Source: Candidatus Saganbacteria bacterium (GTDB lineage Bacteria > Margulisbacteria > WOR-1 > XYC2-FULL-46-14). Taken from it: a stretch of DNA of 55,735 nucleotides. Position 1 is the first letter of the stretch. The number at the start of each line of letters is the position of its first letter. This document shows positions 25,050-36,595 of this stretch, one piece after another. The notes beneath the pieces were generated by a model. The model was given only the letters and a program-made list of their open reading frames with translations, ran no database searches and was not told where the DNA came from. The translations under genes were made by a program, and so were the position numbers. Where the stretch lies: positions 1-55,735 of the forward strand of contig JABMQY010000054.1 in the NCBI GenBank assembly GCA_013202975.1. Reading direction: 5' to 3'.

Positions 25050-25198
25050 GAGATATAGTTAGATTGGAGTGTACAGAGTGCAAAGAGAGAAACTATACTA
25101 CTACCAAAGATAAAAAGAAAACACCGAAACGATTAGAATTTTCAAAGTATTGCAGAAAATGCAGGAAGCATACAAAGCATAAAGAAGGTAAGAAGTAA
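25046..25198 (+). CDS. rpmG: 50S ribosomal protein L33 (zinc-binding type)
   Basis: [50 protein letters not shown]; missing from the supplied ORF track. Confidence 0.95.
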   Translation: MRDIVRLECTECKERNYTTTKDKKKTPKRLEFSKYCRKCRKHTKHKEGKK

Positions 25199-25215
25199 TC
25201 TGGTTTGAGTTGAGA

Positions 25216-25292
25216 GGGCGAGTAGCTCAAATGGCTAGAGCACCGGTCTCCAAAACCGGGGGTTAGGGGTTCAACTCCTCTCTCGCCCGCCA
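25216..25292 (+). tRNA. tRNA-Trp (CCA anticodon), 3' CCA encoded
   Basis: GGGCGAG/CTCGCCC acceptor stem, CACCGGTCTCCAAAACCGGGG anticodon arm, GGTTCAACTCC T-arm. Confidence 0.95.
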
Positions 25293-25303
25293 TGTACTAA
25301 AAA

Positions 25304-25501
25304 ATGAATAAGATAACAAGTTATTTAAAAGAGACTCGGATAGAGATTAAGAAGGTAGCATGGCCGGATTGGGGATATGTTCGTAACGCAACGGTAATAA
25401 TAATAGTTGTAAGTTTGTTGATTGGATTTTTTGTAATGTTTTTAGATCTTATTTTTGCTAGAGCTATAATGGCTTTAAATTCAATAGATTTGGTGTTTTA
25501 A
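25304..25501 (+). CDS. secE: Preprotein translocase SecE
   Basis: YLKETRIEIKKVAWPDW plus one TM; upstream of nusG. Confidence 0.95.
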   Translation: MNKITSYLKETRIEIKKVAWPDWGYVRNATVIIIVVSLLIGFFVMFLDLIFARAIMALNSIDLVF

Positions 25502-26308
25502 ATGGAAGATGATAACAAGAAACTTGAAAACGAAATAAATAAAGAAAAGGTGGGGCAGGACACTGTTCTGCCAGTACAAGAAAAAGCTGCTGCTTCCGAT
25601 GAGGTTAAGAAAGAAAATCCTCCTCAAGAAGAAAAAACAGTAGAGCAGAACGAGCCTGTACAGGATCAGGAGAAAGCTGCTGAAGAGGTAGAAGCGGAGA
25701 AGCCGGTTGAGGCAGTAGTTGAAGAGACAGCAAAAGAACCAGAACAAGAAATCAAGCAAGAAGTAAAAAAGACGATTAAGGGTGAAAAGAGATGGTATGT
25801 AATCCAAACTTATTCCGGGCAGGAAGAAAAAGTTCAGGAAGCGCTGATGCAGACAATCGATATGCTGCACTTACAGGAAGTTGTTGCACAGATTTTGATT
25901 CCGGAAGAAGAAATTGTAGAGCTGAAGGGCAGAAAGCGAATTGAGAAAAAGAGAAAGATGTTTCCGGGGTATGTTTTTCTGGAAATGATTCTGACGGAAG
26001 AAACCTGGTACGCAATTCGTCAGACCCCGGGTGTTTCCCGATTCATCGGGACCAAGGTTAAGCCGACGCCTGTTTCTGACCGGGAAATGCAGAGGGTCTT
26101 AAAGCAAATTGGAGCAAAAGAAGAAAAGCTTGAAATTGCTTTTAAGAAAGGTGAGACTGTACGGATAATCTCCGGTCCTTTTAGGGGATATACCGGGATA
26201 ATAGATGAAATTAATCCGGATAAGGAAAAGTTAAAGGTTTTAATTAATATTTTTGGACGAGATACGCCGGTTGAAGTTAATTTTGAACACGCGGAGAAAA
26301 TAGTATAA
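25502..26308 (+). CDS. nusG: Transcription termination/antitermination protein NusG with ~95-aa acidic N-terminal extension
   Basis: [16 protein letters not shown]...FPGYVFLEM...[21 protein letters not shown]. Confidence 0.97.
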   Translation: MEDDNKKLENEINKEKVGQDTVLPVQEKAAASDEVKKENPPQEEKTVEQNEPVQDQEKAAEEVEAEKPVEAVVEETAKEPEQEIKQEVKKTIKGEKRWYVIQTYSGQEEKVQEALMQTIDMLHLQEVVAQILIPEEEIVELKGRKRIEKKRKMFPGYVFLEMILTEETWYAIRQTPGVSRFIGTKVKPTPVSDREMQRVLKQIGAKEEKLEIAFKKGETVRIISGPFRGYTGIIDEINPDKEKLKVLINIFGRDTPVEVNFEHAEKIV

Positions 26309-26310
26309 AG

Positions 26311-26754
26311 ATGCCACCAAAAAAGAAGAAAAAGAAAAAAGTTGTTATTACAAAGATAAAACTGCAGATTCCTGCCGGAAAGGCTAATCCTGCACCCCCA
26401 ATTGGTCCTGCTTTGGGTCAGCACGGAATCAATATTATGGAATTCTGTAAGGCATACAATGCTGCAACCAAAGAAAAAGGAGATATGATAATCCCGGTTG
26501 AAATCTCCGTTTTCAAGGATCGTTCCTTTGATTTTATTTTAAAGACCCCTCCTGCTGCAGCCTTAATCCGTAAAGCTGCTAAAATCGAGAAAGGATCTGG
26601 TGTCCCCAATAAAGAAAAAGTCGGTAAAATCACCAAGAAACAACTTAAGGAGATTGCCGAGATAAAGCTCCCTGACCTCAATGCTTATGATGTTGATGCA
26701 GCAATGAAAATTGTTGCAGGTACTGCACGAAATATGGGAGTGACTGTAGAATAA
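26311..26754 (+). CDS. rplK: 50S ribosomal protein L11
   Basis: [34 protein letters not shown]. Confidence 0.98.
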   Translation: MPPKKKKKKKVVITKIKLQIPAGKANPAPPIGPALGQHGINIMEFCKAYNAATKEKGDMIIPVEISVFKDRSFDFILKTPPAAALIRKAAKIEKGSGVPNKEKVGKITKKQLKEIAEIKLPDLNAYDVDAAMKIVAGTARNMGVTVE

Positions 26755-27443
26755 TGGGTAAAAAAATTGAGGAAAAGAAAAAAATGGTAGATAGTTTAAA
26801 AAGCTATAAACCGGCTGATGCGATCAAGCTTTTAAAAGAGGTTTCGTGGGCAAAGTTTGATGAGGGTATTGATGTTGCCTTAAAACTTAATGTTTCCCTT
26901 AAGAAGGGCTCTGCTCCTGTAAGAGGGGTGGTTGATCTTCCTCACGGCACAGGAAAAACAATCAAAATTGCTGTAATTACCAGCGGGGTAAATCTAGCAG
27001 AAGCTACTGAGGCCGGAGCGGACGAAGTTGGTGAAGATGATCTGATCAAGAAGATCGAAAAGGGGTTTTTGGGTTTTGATATTTTAATTGCTTCACCGGA
27101 TATGATGGCAAAAGTTGGTAAATTAGGCAAAGTTTTAGGCAAGCGCGGTTTGATGCCTAATCCAAAAAGCCAGACCGTTACAAAAGATATTAAAGAAACT
27201 GTTGCTGGTTTTAAAAAAGGTAAGGCTGAATTCAAGATGGATAAGGGGGGAGCCGTTCATTTGTTGATAGGAAGAAAATCCTTTGAGGATAGTGCCATTG
27301 AAGAAAATTTGCGTTTGGCCGTAAATGCTGTCCAGCAGGCAAGGCCGTCAAGTGTTAAGGGTGTTTTTATTAAAAGAATTACGATGTCCTCGACTATGGG
27401 TCCGGGGATAAGGCTTGATTCTCAAGCCATTGTGGAGTTATAA
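26754..27443 (+). CDS. rplA: 50S ribosomal protein L1
   Basis: VDLPHGTGKTIKIAV, GKLGKVLGKRGLMPNPKSQTVT. Confidence 0.98.
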   Translation: MGKKIEEKKKMVDSLKSYKPADAIKLLKEVSWAKFDEGIDVALKLNVSLKKGSAPVRGVVDLPHGTGKTIKIAVITSGVNLAEATEAGADEVGEDDLIKKIEKGFLGFDILIASPDMMAKVGKLGKVLGKRGLMPNPKSQTVTKDIKETVAGFKKGKAEFKMDKGGAVHLLIGRKSFEDSAIEENLRLAVNAVQQARPSSVKGVFIKRITMSSTMGPGIRLDSQAIVEL

Positions 27444-27444
27444 A

Positions 27445-27990
27445 ATGCCAGGCAGAACAATTGTTCGTCCAGAAAAAATAAAGTCAGTTGAAGCAATGAA
27501 AGAGCTGGCCGATAAGAGCTCAACCATTATTATTACTAATTATAAAGGTATGACAGTAAAGCAGTTAACTCAATTGCGTTGCTCTCTTCGATCATGTGGT
27601 GCTCAATATAAAATTGTTAAGAATAGTGTGTCTGTACGGGCTCTTCCCAAACAAAATGAAATACTTATTAAAAGTATTGATGAATCAATTGCAATTGTTT
27701 TTGGCCATGAAGATGTGGTTGGGCCAACTAAGCAGCTGGTTGATTTTATTGCCGAAAACGAGAAACCAGAAATTTTATGCGGAACGCTTGATAATGAGTT
27801 TATGACTAAGGAAGCGATTATTCAGTTATCAAAACTTCCTTCGAAAAACGAGTTAATTGCCAAGATGCTTCAGTGTTTAAATGGTCCTGTTTACGGGTTT
27901 GTCAATGTGTTGGCTGGAACAATGCGTAAATTACTATACGCATTAAATGCAGTAAAAGAAAAACAAGAAAGTAAAGGAGGTGAATCGTAA
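27445..27990 (+). CDS. rplJ: 50S ribosomal protein L10
   Basis: L10 family N-terminal region, gene order. Confidence 0.95.
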   Translation: MPGRTIVRPEKIKSVEAMKELADKSSTIIITNYKGMTVKQLTQLRCSLRSCGAQYKIVKNSVSVRALPKQNEILIKSIDESIAIVFGHEDVVGPTKQLVDFIAENEKPEILCGTLDNEFMTKEAIIQLSKLPSKNELIAKMLQCLNGPVYGFVNVLAGTMRKLLYALNAVKEKQESKGGES

Positions 27991-28358
27991 TGGCAAAGAT
28001 TGAGGATATTATTACACAGGTTGGAGAATTGTCTGTTCTGGAACTGGCTGATTTAGTTAAGAAACTGGAAGAAAAATTTGGAGTTTCTGCCGCAGCTCCG
28101 GTTATGGCCGCAGCTGGTGGGGGAGCCGCCGCCGAAGAAGAGGTCCAGGACGAATTTGATGTTGTCTTAACATCTGCCGGAGCAAAGAAGATCCAGGTAT
28201 TAAAGATTGTACGCGAATTAACCGGACTTGGTTTGAAAGAAGCAAAAGGACTGGTTGACTCTGCTCCCAAACCGGTAAAAGAAAAAGTTAAAAAAGAAGA
28301 AGCAGAAGAAGCAAAGAAGAAGTTAGAAGCCGAAGGGGCAAAAGTGGAGATTAAATAA
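27990..28358 (+). CDS. rplL: 50S ribosomal protein L7/L12
   Basis: [20 protein letters not shown]...[32 protein letters not shown]. Confidence 0.98.
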   Translation: MAKIEDIITQVGELSVLELADLVKKLEEKFGVSAAAPVMAAAGGGAAAEEEVQDEFDVVLTSAGAKKIQVLKIVRELTGLGLKEAKGLVDSAPKPVKEKVKKEEAEEAKKKLEAEGAKVEIK

Positions 28359-28360
28359 TA

Positions 28361-31300
28361 ATGGGCAAAAGACAAAATTTATTTAAGGATAATAGAAAAA
28401 AGACTTTTTCACCGCCTGATTTTTTGGAGATGCAGCTTAACTCATTTGAGTGGTTTAGGCAAATTGGACTTAAGGAAGAGTTAAAGGCAGTTTCTCCCAT
28501 AAAAAGTTACGACGGTAAATTTGAGCTTTATTTTACTGGCAAGGTAAACTTTGTTAAGCCCAAGTATAATGTGAGAGATTGTTTGGTCAGAGAAATCACC
28601 TATGCTTCTCCAATTAATGTGGAGATTAAGCTGGTGAACAAAGAGACTAAAGAAATCAAAATGCAGGAAGTTTTTCTCTGCGATTTGCCGATAATGACCG
28701 ATCGCGGAACCTTTATAATCAACGGAGCTGAGCGCGTAATTGTAAGTCAGCTAACGCGTTCTCCCGGAGTCTATTTTAAAGAAAGCAAACGTCTTGAAAA
28801 GCTAAACCGTACTCTTTATTATGCTACTATTATTCCAGACAGAGGCGCCTGGTTAGAGGTTGAAACAGATGCCCACCTGTCTATTTTTGCCCGGATCAAT
28901 AAAACCCGCAAGATTGGAATTATCACTTTTCTCTGTGCGATTGGAACTACTGAGAAGGAAATTTTAAATGCACTTTCTGAGGGGGAGTTTAGAAAACGCT
29001 CTCTAAAAGAGAGCCCAATTATTTCAAAAGAAGATGCCCTGATAGAGATTTATAAAAAAATGCGTCCCGGTGACCCGGCTACTTACGAGGGGGCGCGCCT
29101 TTATTTGAACAATCTTTTTTTCAATGCGAGGCGTTATGATTTGTCCCGGGTCGGCCGTTATAAAATGAATCGCAAGCTGGGTGTCAATGTTGATTTAGAT
29201 GCTCAGGTTTTGACAAAGCAGGACATCTTGGGAATTGTAAAATATTTAGTCGATCTTCATTCAGGAGAAGGATTAACTGATGATATCGATCATCTGGGCA
29301 ATCGGCGTATTCGTTCTGTTGGAGAGCTTTTGACCCGATCTTTTAGGATTGGTCTGACCCGTATTGAGCGTTTAGTAAAAGAGGCCATGTTGACAAAGGG
29401 CACCCCCGGAGTTACTCCTCAGGCTTTAATCAATGTTCGTCCTATGGCAGCAGTGATTAAAGAGTTTTTTGGTTCTTCCCAGCTTTCTCAATTTATGGAT
29501 CAAACCAATCCTCTGGCTGAACTAACTCACAAACGCAGGCTTTCAGCTTTGGGGCCTGGCGGATTAACTCGCGAGAGAGCCGGATTTGAAGTAAGGGATA
29601 TTCATCCCAGCCATTATGGCAGGGTTTGTCCCATTGAAACTCCCGAAGGACCTAATGCCGGATTAATTGCTTCACTTGCAACTTATGGAAAAGTAAATGA
29701 ATTTGGTTTTATTGAAACCCCATATTTTAAAGTAAACAACGGCAAGGTTTCAACAAAGGTAGACCATCTGACTGCCGATATTGAGGATCTTTATAAAATT
29801 GCTTCTTGTGATACCAGAATTAATAAGAATCGGGAAATTGTTGAAAAACAGGTTCCGGTTCGTTATAAAAGAAAATTTATTTTTTCTCCGGCTAAGGAAA
29901 CTGATTATATCAGTGTGGTTCCGGAACAGGTAATTGGTGTTTCTACTTCCATGATCCCTTTTATTGAGCATGACGACGCTAACCGGGCTTTAATGGGAGC
30001 CAACATGCAGCGTCAGTCCGTCCCGCTTATGAAACCGGAAGCTCCTTTTGTTGGAACTGGATTAGAAAAAAAGGTGGCTGATGATTCTCGTACCCTGATA
30101 AAAGCGCTCCATCCTGGAACGGTATCCCGCGTAACGGCGGAAGAAATTGTTGTTTCAACCAGCAGCGGCAAAAAAGACGTTTTTGAATTGGTGAAATTTT
30201 CACGCAGCAATCAGAATACCTTAATTCATGAACGGCCGAGGGTAAAGGTTGGAGCAAAGGTGAAAAAGGATGATTTATTGGCGGATGGTTCTGCAACAGA
30301 CATGGGTGAATTGGCTCTTGGAAAAAACATTCTGATTGCAATGATGCCGTGGGAAGGCTATAACTTTGAAGACGCGATTCTTCTCTCGGAGAGATTGGTT
30401 TATGATGATGTTTTTACTTCGGCGCATATTGAGCGCTACGAGGTGGAAGTGCGGTCTACTAAACTAGGAATGGAAGAAATTACCCGTGAGATTCCAAATA
30501 TCGGAGAAGAGGCCCTTAGAAATCTGGATGAGAGAGGAATTATTCGCTCTGGTACAGAGGTTGAACCAGGAGATGTTTTGGTCGGAAAGGTAACTCCAAA
30601 AGGAGAGACCGAACTCCCTGCTGAAGAAAAACTTTTACGTGCAATTTTTGGAGATAAGGCTCGTGATATGAGAGATACTTCCTTAAAAGTTCCACCTGGA
30701 GAAAGAGGGAAGGTTATTAATGTTCGTGTGTTTTCCCGAGAGAAGGGGGATGAACTTTCTCCCGGAGTTCACGAACTGGTAAGGGTATATATTGCTCAGC
30801 TTAGAAAGGTAAGTATTGGAGATAAGCTGGCAGGACGCCACGGTAACAAAGGGGTCGTCGCAAAAATATTAAAGGAAGAAGATATGCCTTATCTGCCGGA
30901 TGGAACGCCGGTAGATGTAGTTTTGAATCCGCTGGGTGTTCCTTCAAGAATGAATATTGGGCAGATTTTTGAATTGCTGCTCGGATTTTGTGCGCATGAA
31001 TTGAATACCTATTATGAAGTCCCTCCCTTTGATGAGGTATGCAGCAGTGAATCGTCCGAAGAATTTGTAGCAAGACAGTTAAAAATGGTTCCTCATTCAT
31101 GGTGTGACGAGAGCGGAAAAATTGAGCTGCGTGACGGAAGAACCGGCCAGGCATTTGAAAGAAAAGTTGCTGTTGGCTACAGTTATCTCATGAAATTGAT
31201 CCATTTAGTTGATGATAAGATGCATGCTCGTTCCACCGGACCTTATTCTTTAATAACACAACAACCGCTGGGTGGAAAGGCTCAGTTCGGAGGCCAGCGT

Positions 31301-31591
31301 TTTGGAGAAATGGAAGTGTGGGCGTTAGAAGCATATGGCGCTGCCCATACTCTGCAGGAATTATTAACGGTGAAATCAGATGATGTTGTTGGGCGTTCTA
31401 AAGTTTATGAGGCAATTATTAAGGGTAAACCGATGGAGCGGCCGGGAGTTCCGGAGTCATTTAAGGTTTTGATTAAAGAACTGCGAAGTTTGGGTCTGGA
31501 TGTTCGGGCATTAACTGCAAAAGGAAAAGAAATAAGTCTTGATGAAGAAACCAAGAAGAAACGCCCTTCAGGGATAAGGCGCAAGAGGTGA
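28361..31591 (+). CDS. rpoB: DNA-directed RNA polymerase beta subunit
   Basis: [49 protein letters not shown]. Confidence 0.99.
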   Translation: MGKRQNLFKDNRKKTFSPPDFLEMQLNSFEWFRQIGLKEELKAVSPIKSYDGKFELYFTGKVNFVKPKYNVRDCLVREITYASPINVEIKLVNKETKEIKMQEVFLCDLPIMTDRGTFIINGAERVIVSQLTRSPGVYFKESKRLEKLNRTLYYATIIPDRGAWLEVETDAHLSIFARINKTRKIGIITFLCAIGTTEKEILNALSEGEFRKRSLKESPIISKEDALIEIYKKMRPGDPATYEGARLYLNNLFFNARRYDLSRVGRYKMNRKLGVNVDLDAQVLTKQDILGIVKYLVDLHSGEGLTDDIDHLGNRRIRSVGELLTRSFRIGLTRIERLVKEAMLTKGTPGVTPQALINVRPMAAVIKEFFGSSQLSQFMDQTNPLAELTHKRRLSALGPGGLTRERAGFEVRDIHPSHYGRVCPIETPEGPNAGLIASLATYGKVNEFGFIETPYFKVNNGKVSTKVDHLTADIEDLYKIASCDTRINKNREIVEKQVPVRYKRKFIFSPAKETDYISVVPEQVIGVSTSMIPFIEHDDANRALMGANMQRQSVPLMKPEAPFVGTGLEKKVADDSRTLIKALHPGTVSRVTAEEIVVSTSSGKKDVFELVKFSRSNQNTLIHERPRVKVGAKVKKDDLLADGSATDMGELALGKNILIAMMPWEGYNFEDAILLSERLVYDDVFTSAHIERYEVEVRSTKLGMEEITREIPNIGEEALRNLDERGIIRSGTEVEPGDVLVGKVTPKGETELPAEEKLLRAIFGDKARDMRDTSLKVPPGERGKVINVRVFSREKGDELSPGVHELVRVYIAQLRKVSIGDKLAGRHGNKGVVAKILKEEDMPYLPDGTPVDVVLNPLGVPSRMNIGQIFELLLGFCAHELNTYYEVPPFDEVCSSESSEEFVARQLKMVPHSWCDESGKIELRDGRTGQAFERKVAVGYSYLMKLIHLVDDKMHARSTGPYSLITQQPLGGKAQFGGQRFGEMEVWALEAYGAAHTLQELLTVKSDDVVGRSKVYEAIIKGKPMERPGVPESFKVLIKELRSLGLDVRALTAKGKEISLDEETKKKRPSGIRRKR

Positions 31592-31595
31592 TAAA

Positions 31596-34500
31596 ATGAG
31601 TCCATTTATGAAAGAAATAGAAATAGCAGATTTTGAGCGATTGAAGATCGGTCTGGCATCGCCAGAAGGAATTCTTGAATGGTCTTATGGCGAGGTTGAA
31701 AAACCAGAGACAATAAATTATCGTACCTTTAAGCCGGAGCGGCGCGGATTGTTTTGTGAAAAGATTTTTGGACCGGTAAAAGATTGGGAATGTCATTGCG
31801 GCAAATACAAACGAGTGCGTTACAGAGGAATTGTCTGCGAGCGCTGCGGAGTTGAAGTCACTACTTCAAGGGTTCGTCGCGAACGCATGGGGCATATTAA
31901 GCTTGCTGTTTCGGTTGCTCATATTTGGTTTCTCCGGTCTGTTCCCGGTTATATGGCTCTTCTTCTGGATATTCCAAGCAGGGCATTAGAAGAGGTTATT
32001 TATTATGATGCCTATATTGTGACTGAGGTAGAGGATGATCTTGGAAAAACCAATATCAAGGTTGGATCTGTACTGCGTGAAAATGATTATGCCGAGGCAG
32101 TAGAAAATTATGGGGACAAGTTTAAGGCAGAGAGCGGAGCAAAGGGAGTTCGTGAATTATTATCTAAAATAGATATGTCTGCTTTAGTCCAAAAATTACG
32201 CAGGAATCTTAAAATCTCAGAAGGACAAAAACGTTTAAAAATAATAAAACGCCTTCGTGTTGCGGAGGCTTTTAATTCATCTACTAATCGTCCGGAATGG
32301 ATGATAATGGATGTTATTCCTGTAATTCCGCCTGATTTGAGACCGATGGTTCAATTGGAAGGCGGACGTTTTGCAACATCAGATTTAAATGATCTCTATA
32401 GAAGAGTGCTTAACCGCAATAACCGGTTAAAGAAAATGATCAACATGGGTGCGCCTGACATGATCATCCGAAACGAAAAACGTATGCTGCAGGAAGCAGT
32501 CGATGTCTTAATTGATAATCGCAGAAGAAAACGGTCCGTAGTCGGTTCAAACGGGCGTCCATTGCGGTCATTGACTGATATTATTGAAGGAAAACAAGGG
32601 CGTTTTCGTCAAAACCTTTTAGGAAAACGAGTTGATTATTCCGGCCGATCAGTTATTGTAGTTGGTCCGACTCTAAAACTACATCAATGCGGTCTGCCAA
32701 AGAAGATGGCATTAGAACTTTTTAAACCACTGGTAATAAGAAAATTAGTTGAACGCGGGTATTCTCAAAATGTTAAATCAGCCAAACGTCAGATTGAGCG
32801 TCAAGAAATTATTGTCTGGGATGTTTTGGAGGAAGTAATTAAGGGGCATCCGGTTTTATTAAATCGTGCTCCCACACTTCATCGTTTGGGGGTTCAGGCT
32901 TTTGAGCCGATCCTGGTAGAAGGAAAGGCAATTCAAATTCATCCTTTAGTCTGTTCATCTTTCAATGCCGACTTTGACGGAGATCAGATGGCAGTGCATG
33001 TTCCTTTGTTGACCGAAGCAAAAGTGGAATCCAGTTTGCTAATGCTTTCTTCAAATAATATTCTTTCCCCTGCATCCGGACGTCCGGTTATTACGCCTAC
33101 TCAGGATATGATATTGGGAACATATTACATGACCGTACTGGATGAACGTCAAAAATTAGGGGCAGGCAAAGTCTTTTCTGGTGATTGGGAAGCAATGCTT
33201 GCCCATGATTTGGACAAGGTTCATCTGCACTCAAAAATAAAAGTTTTTCGAGATGGTAAATTTGTTGAGACAACCGTCGGCCGAATCAAATTCAATTATA
33301 CGATTAATCGTGCAGTTAAACTGGTTGTTCCTGAAGGCGGCTTTGAATACTTTAATAAGGTTTTTAGCAAAAAGGATGTTGAAAAACTTATCCTGGAGTG
33401 CAATTCGCGTTTTGGTGCTCCCGCAACTGCTGCGATAGCTGATGAGATCAAACGGCTTGGCTTTAAATATGCAACTATTGCCGGTGTTTCAATTGCGATT
33501 GATGATTTAAAAGTTCCGGCAAATAAAGGTGCAATAATTGCGAAAGCAGAAGAACAAGTTCTAAATTTAGAAAGGCAGTGTAAAGATAAAATAATTTCTG
33601 AGAAAGAAAAACTGATCCGCAGTCTGGACATCTGGAGTTCTGTTACTGAAGATGTAACCAGTGAAATGCTAAAAGGGTATGATATATTAAATTCTGTCTA
33701 CATTATGGCTTTTTCTGGAGCGCGTGGAAATGTCCAGCAGGTAAGACAGTTGGCAGGAATAAGAGGATTAATGGCAGATCCTTCCGGAAATATTATCGAC
33801 ATTCCGATTAAAACTAATTTTAAAGAGGGCTTAAACGTCACCGAATATTTTATTTCGTCATATGGCGCACGAAAAGGACTGGTAGATACTGCTCTGCGTA
33901 CCGCCGATTCCGGGTACTTAACTCGGCGTCTGGTTGATGTTTCTCAGGATGTCATGATTGTTGAAGATGATTGCAGTACTAAGGAAGGAATTAGCTTAAA
34001 ATCAGTGCGTGAGGGATACGAAGAAGTTATTCCGCTTGATCAGCGTTTGGTTGACCGCTTTCCTGTTGCAAATGTAATTGATCCTCTGACCTCAAAGGTT
34101 ATTGTAAAGGCGGGGCATGAAATTAATGAAGAAATTGCCCTAGCCATTAGAGAGGCGGGAATTGAAGAGGTTAAGGTTCGTTCTGCAATAAGCTGCGAGT
34201 TAAAGAAAGGAATATGCGCTGCCTGTTATGGAAAAGATTTGTCTTCCGGCAGAAGGGTAAATTTGGGAGAAGCGGTCGGAATTATTGCCGCTCAAAGTAT
34301 TGGTGAGCCCGGAACGCAGCTTACTATGCGTACCTTTCATATTGGAGGAGTAGCTGTGCATAAGGGCGCCCGCATATTAATAAAGAGTAAGCATAACGGC
34401 AAGGTTTCTATGGGAGAAGTACTTGAGCAAAAGAAGACCGAAGATGAAAAAGGCAAGAAAATTGCCATGATAACCCGTCAGGGTAATTTGGTTTTAAAAA

Positions 34501-35729
34501 TTAAGAACAAACACGAAAATTATATTCTTCCTGTGGGAGCAATTTTAAAAGTTAAAGATGGTGACAGTATTAATTCTGGTGATGTGCTAGCGGAATATGA
34601 TCCTACTTATGAGTATGTCATTTCAAGTGCTCATGGTAAAGTTCGCTTTTTTGGAATTGAACCAGTCAGGCGTAAACGAGAATATATCAGCCAAAAAGAC
34701 GGGTCATTATTTGTTTATAACCCAAAGGTTCAGAAGGAATATAAGATTAGCAAGGGCGGAAAAGTTTTTGTAAAAGAAGGAGACAGGGTTGTTTCCGGCG
34801 ATGAATTGTCTACTTCGGTTACCAGTAAAACAACCGGAACTATTCTTGAGGTTTCAAAAAATGCAGTTGTAGTTGCCCCTGGTGAGTCTTATGTTCTGAT
34901 TGCCGGGTCCAAACTTTTTGTTGAAGAAGGCGATAATGTATCTGCCTACGACATGCTTGCGAAGGTAGAAAGTATCCGCCGTGACCCGGGTAAAACTCGG
35001 GATATTATTCAGGGTCTTCCTAAAGTAGAAGAGTTGTTTGAAGCCAGGCGTCCTAGTAAATCGGCAATTCTAACGGAGATTGATGGTCAGGTGACTATAT
35101 CAGATAAAGAAGGATTGCGTTTAATTAGGATCGATGGATCGAAGGGGGAAGTTAAGGAATATTCTGCTTCCTATGAAACCCGATTAAAAGTAACCAGTGG
35201 AGATAAGGTTCATAAAGGAACGGCTTTAACTGAAGGTTCAAAAAACCCGCATGATATTCTGCGGATCTTGGGGATATTGGCGGTACAGGCCCACTTGGTT
35301 GATGAAATACAAAAAATTTATCGTTCGCAGGGTGTTACAATTAACGATAAACACATCGAAGCAATTGTTCGTCAGATGACCAAGCGGGTAAGAATTTTAA
35401 AGCCCGGAAACACTACTCTTCTGCCGGGAGAATTGATTGATAAGCTTACGCTTGAGCGAATAAATAAGGAGTCAAAGAAAGAAAAAGCAGAAGGTGAAGA
35501 TGTATTGTTGGGAATTACAAAAGCATCTTTGACAACTGAAAGTTTTATTTCTGCTGCTTCTTTTCAAGAGACTGCGAGAATTTTAACTGAAGCTGCAATC
35601 AAGGGTAAAGAAGACCAGATGTATGGATTGAAAGAAAATGTTATAATAGGTAAGTTGATTCCTGCCGGGACCGGTTTTACAACCTACCGTAATCTTGAGC
35701 TTGTGACAACTTCAACGGAGAAAGAATAA
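31596..35729 (+). CDS. rpoC: DNA-directed RNA polymerase beta' subunit
   Basis: [34 protein letters not shown]. Confidence 0.99.
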   Translation: MSPFMKEIEIADFERLKIGLASPEGILEWSYGEVEKPETINYRTFKPERRGLFCEKIFGPVKDWECHCGKYKRVRYRGIVCERCGVEVTTSRVRRERMGHIKLAVSVAHIWFLRSVPGYMALLLDIPSRALEEVIYYDAYIVTEVEDDLGKTNIKVGSVLRENDYAEAVENYGDKFKAESGAKGVRELLSKIDMSALVQKLRRNLKISEGQKRLKIIKRLRVAEAFNSSTNRPEWMIMDVIPVIPPDLRPMVQLEGGRFATSDLNDLYRRVLNRNNRLKKMINMGAPDMIIRNEKRMLQEAVDVLIDNRRRKRSVVGSNGRPLRSLTDIIEGKQGRFRQNLLGKRVDYSGRSVIVVGPTLKLHQCGLPKKMALELFKPLVIRKLVERGYSQNVKSAKRQIERQEIIVWDVLEEVIKGHPVLLNRAPTLHRLGVQAFEPILVEGKAIQIHPLVCSSFNADFDGDQMAVHVPLLTEAKVESSLLMLSSNNILSPASGRPVITPTQDMILGTYYMTVLDERQKLGAGKVFSGDWEAMLAHDLDKVHLHSKIKVFRDGKFVETTVGRIKFNYTINRAVKLVVPEGGFEYFNKVFSKKDVEKLILECNSRFGAPATAAIADEIKRLGFKYATIAGVSIAIDDLKVPANKGAIIAKAEEQVLNLERQCKDKIISEKEKLIRSLDIWSSVTEDVTSEMLKGYDILNSVYIMAFSGARGNVQQVRQLAGIRGLMADPSGNIIDIPIKTNFKEGLNVTEYFISSYGARKGLVDTALRTADSGYLTRRLVDVSQDVMIVEDDCSTKEGISLKSVREGYEEVIPLDQRLVDRFPVANVIDPLTSKVIVKAGHEINEEIALAIREAGIEEVKVRSAISCELKKGICAACYGKDLSSGRRVNLGEAVGIIAAQSIGEPGTQLTMRTFHIGGVAVHKGARILIKSKHNGKVSMGEVLEQKKTEDEKGKKIAMITRQGNLVLKIKNKHENYILPVGAILKVKDGDSINSGDVLAEYDPTYEYVISSAHGKVRFFGIEPVRRKREYISQKDGSLFVYNPKVQKEYKISKGGKVFVKEGDRVVSGDELSTSVTSKTTGTILEVSKNAVVVAPGESYVLIAGSKLFVEEGDNVSAYDMLAKVESIRRDPGKTRDIIQGLPKVEELFEARRPSKSAILTEIDGQVTISDKEGLRLIRIDGSKGEVKEYSASYETRLKVTSGDKVHKGTALTEGSKNPHDILRILGILAVQAHLVDEIQKIYRSQGVTINDKHIEAIVRQMTKRVRILKPGNTTLLPGELIDKLTLERINKESKKEKAEGEDVLLGITKASLTTESFISAASFQETARILTEAAIKGKEDQMYGLKENVIIGKLIPAGTGFTTYRNLELVTTSTEKE

Positions 35730-36106
35730 TGCCGACAAAAAACCAACTTATTCGAAAGGGTAGAACAACGAAGAAGAGCAAAAGCAAAGCTCCAGCTCTG
35801 GAAGGAAATCCGCTAAAGCGCGGAGTCTGTGTTAGGGTTTATACTACTACTCCTAAAAAACCAAATTCAGCTTTAAGAAAAGTTGCTCGTGTGCGGCTGA
35901 CCGGAGGGCTGGAAGTTTCAGCTTATATTCCCGGGGTCGGCCATAATTTGCAGGAGCATTCTGTTGTACTTGTTCGCGGCGGTCGTGTAAAAGATCTGCC
36001 TGGTGTCAGATATCATATTGTGCGGGGAGTTTTGGATACCAGCGGGGTAGAAGGAAGAAGACAGAGCCGATCGCTTTATGGCGCAAAAAAACCAAAAGAT
36101 GCTTAG
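35729..36106 (+). CDS. rpsL: 30S ribosomal protein S12
   Basis: [28 protein letters not shown]. Confidence 0.99.
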   Translation: MPTKNQLIRKGRTTKKSKSKAPALEGNPLKRGVCVRVYTTTPKKPNSALRKVARVRLTGGLEVSAYIPGVGHNLQEHSVVLVRGGRVKDLPGVRYHIVRGVLDTSGVEGRRQSRSLYGAKKPKDA

Positions 36107-36119
36107 TTAAGGAGAGAAT

Positions 36120-36590
36120 ATGCCAAGATACCGAAAAGTAGTAAAGAATAGGGTTATGAATGATGCTGTTCACGGAAGTGCAGTGCTGCAGAAATTTATT
36201 AATAAGATTATGTGGGACGGAAAAAAGAGCATTGCTGAGCGAATTGTCTATCAGGCGCTTGAACTGGCGTCTCAAAAACTAAAGAAAGAACCATTGATAG
36301 TGTTTGAAGCTGCAATTAAAAATACAACTCCAATGATGGAAGTTAAGGCTAGACGAGTTGGTGGCGCGACTTATCAGGTTCCGGTTGAGGTTTCCAGGAA
36401 ACGGGGAATTCTTTTGGCAATGTCCTGGCTGCGCGATGCCGCAAGAAAGCGGCCCGGCAAAGGTATGGCGGATAAATTGTCTCAAGAATTTATTGGTGCT
36501 TTTAATAATGTTGGCGGTGCAGCTAAGAGTCGAGAGGATATGCACAAAACGGCAGAAGCAAATAAGGCTTTTGCTCATTTTAGGTGGTAA
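36120..36590 (+). CDS. rpsG: 30S ribosomal protein S7
   Basis: PRYRKVVKNRVMNDAVHGSAVLQKFINKIMWDGKK. Confidence 0.98.
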   Translation: MPRYRKVVKNRVMNDAVHGSAVLQKFINKIMWDGKKSIAERIVYQALELASQKLKKEPLIVFEAAIKNTTPMMEVKARRVGGATYQVPVEVSRKRGILLAMSWLRDAARKRPGKGMADKLSQEFIGAFNNVGGAAKSREDMHKTAEANKAFAHFRW

Positions 36591-36595
36591 GGTAA

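Noticed and set aside
25093-25293. 66-aa minus-strand ORF MAGERGVEPLTPGFGDRCSSHLSYS...
   Set aside because: It is the antisense of rpmG and tRNA-Trp, a well-known spurious ORF type arising from tRNA complement.
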